Shown: in pieces, positions 58,553 through 64,000 of the stretch | Position numbering within the stretch: position 1 is the first letter of the stretch | How the letters are laid out: each line of letters starts with the position of its first letter | Origin: Symsagittifera roscoffensis | Lineage: Eukaryota > Xenacoelomorpha > Acoela > Convolutidae | Length of the DNA stretch: 64,000 nt | Direction: 5' to 3' | Assembly: GCF_963678635.1 (NCBI RefSeq) | Contig: NC_087062.1 | Span: forward strand, 100,489,209 to 100,553,208 | Position numbers and translations under genes: made by a program | Notes under the pieces: model-generated | Database searches by the model: none | The model's input: the letters and a program-made list of their open reading frames with translations, nothing else | What the model was told of the DNA's origin: nothing

Positions 58553-59110
58553 ATGGACTTTTTTACTATTGAGTTTCTAATGCTTCTTTTAATTGTTATC
58601 CGAATAACAGTCTTAGTTCCTTTACAAATTTTCTACCCGAACAAATACATCTAAAAGGAGAATGAGAGGTTGCTATTTCAGAAATATCGTACCCTTCTTT
58701 GTACCAAAACGTTACAGAGGGAAAGTTCATTTTCGTAGATGGACGAAAAAGTCCTGAGGAAAAAAGAAAGATTCAACCGATGCATGTTGAACCTGGATTG
58801 TATCCAAGTATTGTTGATATAGTTGTAGCCATGAATGACAAAGTTCGAAAACGTATAGGTGCACAAAAATATGAATATAACGGAATTTATGTATCAGTAG
58901 ATAAGATTACACAAAAAGTTGCCATTCATTTACCTGAGGATCAATCAGTGTTTATAATTCAAAGTGCTGATTTGAGTAACATTTTTGGTTGTGATTTAGA
59001 ACAAAATCAGACAGGTGTTATAATGAAAGGAAAAGGACCACCTTATCCTCAGTATTCTTACGACATTATAAGAATACATTCCTTAATGATTTATAGTGAT
59101 ATTATAGAAT
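58553..59110 (+). pseudogene. Minor capsid (penton-like) protein, broken and 3'-truncated
   Basis: ATG at 58553, frame change at a T6 run (58559-58564), then a frame reading SNASFNCYPNNSLSSF and LPEQIHLKGE, a TGA at 58663-58665 exactly where tryptophan is expected (GE-W-EVAISEISYP), and on through VEPGLYPSIVDIVVAMNDKV and IIRIHSLMIYSDIIEY. The opening S-N-S/A-S ... P-N-N-S/T-L ... L-x-G-x-W-E-V-x-L/I block is typical of the Polinton minor capsid gene. After DIIEY (about 59110) the family's C-terminal part is missing and major-capsid sequence follows. Confidence 0.65.
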
Positions 59111-59815
59111 ACCAAATACCAAAGTTCGAATTAAACTTATTCGAGCTAGACCTAATTTTTACATGTTATCTGATAATCCAAATGTCAGTCTGAAAATAGT
59201 TGATTGTTCACTGTTTACAAGAAGAATTTTAGAAGCTGAACCTAATCATCAATATTTCAATGGAATCTGGAAAAGGAACCTGCTCATTACAATTACATGG
59301 AAACTCTAGCAAGAACCTTTATCATTCCATCTCGTCAGAACCAGTTTATTCAGGAAAATGTTTTCAATAATGCCCCAATCAGAAGGATAGCTGTTGCAAT
59401 GAATACAAATTCGGCTGTTGCGGGATCTTTTTATGAAAATTCTTTCGATTATCAACAATTTCATTTGAGAGAGCTTAGAATTATTCGGGGTGGAAGAGCA
59501 ATTATTTCATTAGATACAACTTCTCCTTGTCGACCCTATGTTACAACAATGAAAGCAATGCAGTTCAACGAAGATTTTCCAGCTCTTCCTATGGAAGATT
59601 TTCAAAATCACTATATTCTAGTTTTCGACTTGACTTCACTACAGGATGCCGCTGAATACTTGCATTATCCAGAACTTCGTGGAGAAAGCTTGAGATTAGA
59701 AATGTTTTTCCAATTTCCCTTGGAGCAAGTAACGGAAATGATAGTCTTGGGAGAAAAACTATCAAATATTCAAATTGACAAATTCGGAACCGTCGCTAAA
59801 AATGTTTATTTTTTT
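59110..59815 (+). pseudogene. Major capsid protein, C-terminal part only
   Basis: The double jelly-roll capsid subunit that builds the virion shell. Only the second half is present: KVRIKLIRARPNFYMLSDN, then KIVDCSLFTRRI, a frame change near 59255, then the open frame with ARTFIIPSRQNQFIQENVF, FYENSFDYQQFHLRELRI, YVTTMKAMQFNEDFPALP and LRLEMFFQFPLEQVTEMIVL. This order (L-x-R-x-x-x-x-F ... R-R/K-x ... E-N-x-F-x-x-x-x-P-x-R-x-x-x-x-x ... NPFN-Q-x-F-like) is that of Polinton major capsid C-termini. The N-terminal ~250 residues are absent. The open frame continues to 59926, probably beyond the native end. Confidence 0.75.
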
Positions 59816-59850
59816 GAGTTTTCAGTTTCCTATAAAAAAATTGTAAATTT

Positions 59851-60180
59851 TTGGGACTTTTCTTTGTTATTATCTCTGTACTATCTATATTGTTTTTCTT
59901 CAGACCTAAAGCTCCAGAAAAAATAGAGAAGGAATGCTGTTTAGTTGAAAACCCGAGAAACTTCTTCAACCTAGACTGTAAAACAGTATTCAATAAACTT
60001 TGCCCACTATATAAGGCTTGTGTATGGGACTTTGTTGATTCAATTCCTAAACGTGTGTAAGTCATTATTCTTTCTTTTTTTTAACATAAAGTATACTATC
60101 AAACTATCAATTTCATTTTTAGCTGTAAATCAGCCTACAATTGCAAAGATGGATACCTTTTCACTTTTGCAAATTATTGA
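59851..60180 (+). CDS. Possible spliced cysteine-rich small protein
   Basis: An ATG-less frame from 59851 encodes a hydrophobic start (FFVIISVLSILFFF) and a cysteine-rich part (CCLVENPRNFFNLDCKTVF, CPLYKAC). It reaches GTGT|GTAAGT at 60057. A canonical intron 60057-60122 (66 bp, ending TTTCATTTTTAG) would join it to CTGTAAATCAGCC, adding two more cysteines and ending at TGA 60178-60180, which overlaps the protease start. A membrane-anchored cysteine-rich protein is the inference; the start is unknown. Confidence 0.3.
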
Positions 60181-60688
60181 AAGAATTCCAGAGCTCAGGT
60201 TCAAGTACATGGGATCATACCCTTCTGATACAGTACCTCAACTAACAAAATACTCTTTTGCAATTATTAACTCAGCCCCAAGCAATGATAGAGGAGAACA
60301 CTGGATTATGATTGCTCGAATGGATAAAAACTACTACTTTGCTGATTCTTTGGGAAGAAAGAGATCAACTTACCCTTTTTTGACAAAAAAGTTTCGACGA
60401 ATGGTTCCTCGAAAGGTACAAAAGACTGATAATTTGTGTGGTTTTTACGCAATTTATTCAGCATTTATCCTTTCTAAATTCTTCCAGAAGAACTTGAAAA
60501 ATGTTCATGATGTGTATGTTTTGAAAGTATCAGTAATTTTATGTAAAAGTGAATTTTTTTTTGAAAGTGTAAATTTTTACAGTAATTTTACTATACGATG
60601 TAGTGAATTGTTTAAGTTTTTAAATTCCTTAAATTTTTTTACGAAAAGCATCTTAGCAACTAACCTTTTGATGAAATACGGAGAATGA
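60149..60688 (+). CDS. Adenain-like cysteine protease
   Basis: It processes capsid precursors during maturation. From ATG 60149 the catalytic elements are His51 (GEHWIMIA), Asp66 (YYFADSLG), Gln91 (KVQKTD) and Cys97 (NLCGFYAIY), in the order of C5/Ulp1-fold proteases. Core length (~115 residues) fits the family. The frame runs on to 60688, but after about residue 125 (DVYVL) it becomes AT-rich and unlike a protease. A splice donor (GAT|GTGTATG near 60510) or a nearby stop loss may explain that. The catalytic part is intact. Confidence 0.85.
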   Translation: MDTFSLLQIIERIPELRFKYMGSYPSDTVPQLTKYSFAIINSAPSNDRGEHWIMIARMDKNYYFADSLGRKRSTYPFLTKKFRRMVPRKVQKTDNLCGFYAIYSAFILSKFFQKNLKNVHDVYVLKVSVILCKSEFFFESVNFYSNFTIRCSELFKFLNSLNFFTKSILATNLLMKYGE

Positions 60689-60689
60689 T

Positions 60690-61659
60690 GATGAAATATG
60701 GATGTTGTAGTCCCCCAATTGAAAGAATTAACGATAGAGTAGATAAATTTACGAAAATTGTAACCAACTTCTAGTAAATTGTATAATTTTCTGAAAAGTT
60801 TACTCTGAGAAAGATGGAAAACTTATTACACAAAAATATCAGATCCAAAAAAACAATTAAAACTATGTTTTTCTCAGTGTAAACCTTTACCGTGGCAGAT
60901 CAATTGATAAATTTGGATGATAATTTTTTCGGAAAATTTGGAAATTTCAAAGAATTTTTTGGAAAATTTGGAAATTTTAGAGAATTTTTAAAGATTGAAA
61001 ACAAAGTGATAAAAGAGAACTGAAATGAATCGTAGCAAGAAATATGACAGAATAAATAAACCAGATGAGGTAAAAATAAGTGAGATAATTATGTGAGAAA
61101 AATAAAAGATAAAATAAGTCATAAAATTAACAAGTGTTATGAACCTGTCATCCGTTCTCCAGATAACCTGGGGAAAAAAGATTAAGTAGGATATAAAAGT
61201 AATCAACCGTGAGGAGCTGTCAAGATTCCCCTGATATCCCGTGGAGCGGAATAACTAACCTGTCAAAAATAATCCCCTCTTGACAATTTTCCCCAGATAA
61301 CCTGAGGGAAAATAAATAACAAGAAATAAGAATTTAAAAAATTCTTTCGAGAAAAAAAATATTCTGTGATATATTAGTTTATGAGCCCATACTCTAAATC
61401 GAAACTTAATTTTCGTCGAAACTTACCATCTGAAATTTACCATCCAAAAAAATTTTTCAATTTTTTAATATAAAACTGTTTTTTCAAGATAAAAATGTAT
61501 TTGCAAGTAAAACTTAAAAAAATTTCAAAAAATTTTCTGAAACTTACCTTCTGAAACTTACCATACCGAATTTTTGCAAGACAAGATAGTCCTTACATAT
61601 CACAAATTGTAGAAGTTGACTAAGAAACGCAAGTATTGGCAAAATCGAGCTCAAAAAAT
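60690..61659. other. Right subterminal region of Polinton, short repeats
   Basis: No gene. (i) GGAAAATTTGGAAATTT occurs twice at 60930-60985. (ii) CCAGATAACCTG(G/A)GG occurs near 61157 and 61290, each close to an AACCTGTCA copy (61142 and 61257) or its complement. (iii) GAAACTTACC(A/T)TCTGAAA(C/T)TTACCAT copies near 61418 and 61541 echo a phrase inside the terminal repeat. The repeats may be replication or packaging signals, or debris. Confidence 0.5.
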
Positions 61660-61867
61660 TCGGGCGCCAAAAAATTTTCTGAAACTTACCATCTTACCAT
61701 CTGAAACCTCGTATCTTAATACATTGGGAAACCTATTCCCTATCCTAATATACTGGAAAATCTATAGCCTATCTTAACACATAGCCTGCTGACCGGATAC
61801 TCTATAGCCTATGTTAATACATGGGGGTCAGCAGGCACCCTCCACTCTCCCTCACTCATATACTACT
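61660..61867 (-). repeat. Polinton right terminal inverted repeat
   Basis: Complement of 46231-46448, ending CCTCACTCATATACTACT. It lacks the expanded G run of the left end (GGAGGG instead of 13 G). Confidence 0.95.
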
Positions 61868-61873
61868 GGTATA
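61868..61873. repeat. Polinton target-site duplication, right (GGTATA)
   Basis: Identical to 46225-46230 and directly adjacent to the end of the inverted repeat. Confidence 0.9.
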
Positions 61874-64000
61874 AATCAAATGAAGTAAGCTCGCGACTGC
61901 AGAGGCGTTGTTTTTGTGCTTAAATCAGAACAAGTCTAATCAAGAATTGGAAATGAAATAGCTGATAAATGCTTGGTTCTGTATAATCAAGACCACATCT
62001 TGTCTAATTTTTGATCTTACAAAATAGTTATTTTATCGGCAGTTCTTCTGATCTTGAAAACTGAACAGTTTTGGACAGGTAAAGAAACACAGCATATATT
62101 TGGGTTCGCATTCATGTCTTGTATTCAGCGGGTAGTCTAAAAGGTACACATAATTTTCCATATGTTCAATTGAAATTTCTGATGGGTATAGATGTCAATC
62201 CACAACCCGAAAGTTTTTCAAAAAGAAACCCTTTACTTTTCAATCTGATGTAATCTTACCGGAGTTTGTCAATCTGCTGGGAAGCGTATCCCATTTGGTT
62301 AAGGTGTGTATGATCTATCACTGACTGATAAGCGAGTGGTTCGAATAAACTTGAACTCATGTATATATGCACGTGTTTAGTTTTACGAGTGTGTATATCG
62401 ATTTTTGTAATTGTTCATTTCTATGTATATATGTACAGAAGCGCAACAATAGATAAAAGTAAAGCCACAAATCGAACTCAATATAGCTTTAACTCTAGAT
62501 TCGTCTAGAACTTCTAGAACGTTTCACTAGGTTTTGTAAATGTACGCTGATCAAACCAGATACTACAAAAAACATATTTATGTGTGTATGTGTGTATTGC
62601 ATGATCGATGTTTACATGTATTACGGTTTGCCTGTACTGGAATAGTTATACCAAAAAAATGTAAAAGCATGTTGTTTTAAAAAAATTTTCTAATCATGTT
62701 AGGATGAATAATTGTAATTGGAAATGCAATTTGATGTCAAAATTAATCTAATTCTTCTTTATACTTCTCTTCCTAATTCTAGATTGTTTCACCAGATGCT
62801 AAATGGGTACATATTATAAATCTAGTTTTATTTGTATATGCAAGCAATAATAAATTTTACTTTGTATGTTTGCGGTTATATACTTTTGTCGTTAATTCTT
62901 CAGAAATGCGACTTTAAGTAGAAAAACAATTCATCTTCAGTTTTTTGCTCTTGATTTGTGAATAATTCACCACATTTGAAAATGTACCAGATACTAGGTT
63001 AAAAAAGTTTTCTATGACTTCATAGACCTATAGTGCGTGATGTGTTTCACGAAACTACACATTCATTTCGTAATCTAACTAATCTCATACGTGCAATTTT
63101 AATTAGAAATACAACTAATAATTAAAGGCATTGAAATTTTTGTTTCAGATTTTTAAATAATTCTCACTAGGTATTTCATATGTAATGTGAATAAAAAAGT
63201 GTTTATTTATGTGTATAAAATGCGAGTATGTACGTGTCTCTGTTTGCATGATTTTTTCATTTCAATTTTGAGATTACGCTTGTATGGGTTTTTTATTTTT
63301 GTATAAATGAAAAAAGTCGAAGTGAAATTGACTTAAGCCCCTGTTTTTTCAAAAAAACCTTGTTTGTGTCGCCTCAACGTATCAAGTGAGTTTACAGAAA
63401 CAAGTACAGTTCATAAATACGCGCGTCTATCCTCTTTCCTTTTTCCGTTAGATGATGCTGTAAATGTGTTTTTTTTTTAAATAAAATTTGTTAAGTTTGT
63501 TTATGTGTTCAAGTTTTGTTTAGTTTGGATTGTAATAGAATCCAATTCTCTGTTGATACGTTGGTTTTACTGCTGTTGTCACCATCAAATTTGTTGTCAC
63601 CATCAATTAAATTCATCTCTTAAACATGGCTAGAAGTTATTCATGCTTTTCATCAGCAGGTTCTAAACTTTTTCAGTTTTTTTTGTTTTGTTGATCTTTG
63701 ATAAATCAGATGCTTGCACGCTTCGCCCAAATTGTACACGTTAAGTGCTGTTATTCTTTTGAATGCAATCATTGTTCCTGAAGTTTTACCACGTAACTTT
63801 TCAATAAAATTATCTACACAATTATCTATCTATCCAATTGATACTTCTTAAGATCACTTGATATTACGTAAACTTTTCTGTTCTAATCATGTCCTAGCCT
63901 CATTCGGTAAAGCAGTGTTTTTTATTATTGGGATGATTATTAAGCCGTACCAACAACACCAACCAGAGAGGCGTTACCGCGGAGCGTAGCTTGACTTAAA
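61874..64000. other. AT-rich flank, nothing recognised
   Basis: Host DNA right of the Polinton. There is no open frame with coding character, tandem repeat or RNA gene I can support. The last ~40 bases (GCGGAGCGTAGCTTGACTT) are GC-richer and may begin another feature outside the window. Confidence 0.5.

Larger units (their letters stand above)
46231..61867. mobile_element. Polinton/Maverick element, full length, 15,637 bp
   Basis: It is bounded by ~210-bp terminal inverted repeats beginning AGTAGTATATGAGTGAGGGA (AG start, as in Polintons) and by a perfect 6-bp target duplication. Inside are the diagnostic genes: protein-primed family B polymerase, packaging ATPase, RVE integrase, minor and major capsid proteins and adenain-like protease, plus accessory genes. 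Polymerase runs leftward; structural and integration genes run rightward. Many genes are broken. If BLTP1's N-terminal exons lie further right, the element is inside one of that gene's introns. Confidence 0.97.

Overview
The window is animal nuclear DNA, AT-rich and repeat-rich, with one 200-base assembly gap (2748-2947). The strongest evidence is nine phase-compatible minus-strand coding exons (38486 down to 5136) of one very large host gene. By remembered similarity this is BLTP1 (KIAA1109 / tweek / Csf1), the bridge-like lipid-transfer protein. Its exons are near 50% GC and sit in AT-rich introns of up to 16.7 kb. The phylum cannot be told from the sequence.

Layout. 1-2652: plus-strand, intronless, virus-like but unidentified open frames, broken by frame changes and stops. 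2948-4240: AC-rich microsatellite. 5136-38486: BLTP1 exons and introns. These introns hold a ~104-bp satellite (6545-10630) built from the end of a BLTP1 exon plus its 5' splice site, a gag-only Ty3/gypsy-like LTR element (15.86-17.68 kb), a 10-kb 69/81-bp satellite (18784-28812), several copies of a TA-flanked MITE family, and a pair of LTR-like direct repeats (34.5-37.4 kb). 39.5-40.1 kb: broken BEL/Pao reverse transcriptase. 42.2-43.6 kb: CATA/TA microsatellite. 45749-45916: an unidentified exon-like island.

46231-61867: a full-length Polinton/Maverick (15,637 bp) with ~210-bp terminal inverted repeats and a perfect 6-bp target duplication (GGTATA). On the minus strand it carries a protein-primed DNA polymerase B. 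On the plus strand, in order, it carries two proteins with PC4-like signatures, a small HD-motif protein, a nuclease-like pseudogene, a two-helix membrane protein, the packaging ATPase, a small basic protein, a conserved Polinton protein, the retroviral-type integrase, the minor capsid protein, the major capsid protein and an adenain-like cysteine protease. This is the complete replicate-integrate-package set of a virus-like transposon. Most genes carry frameshifts or nonsense codons and the two capsid genes appear fused by a deletion. ATPase and protease are open; the integrase catalytic core is open but its C-terminus is frameshifted. The copy looks decayed, or decayed plus homopolymer sequencing errors.

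61874-64000: AT-rich DNA in which no gene was recognised. All family assignments are from reading motifs; no database search was run.
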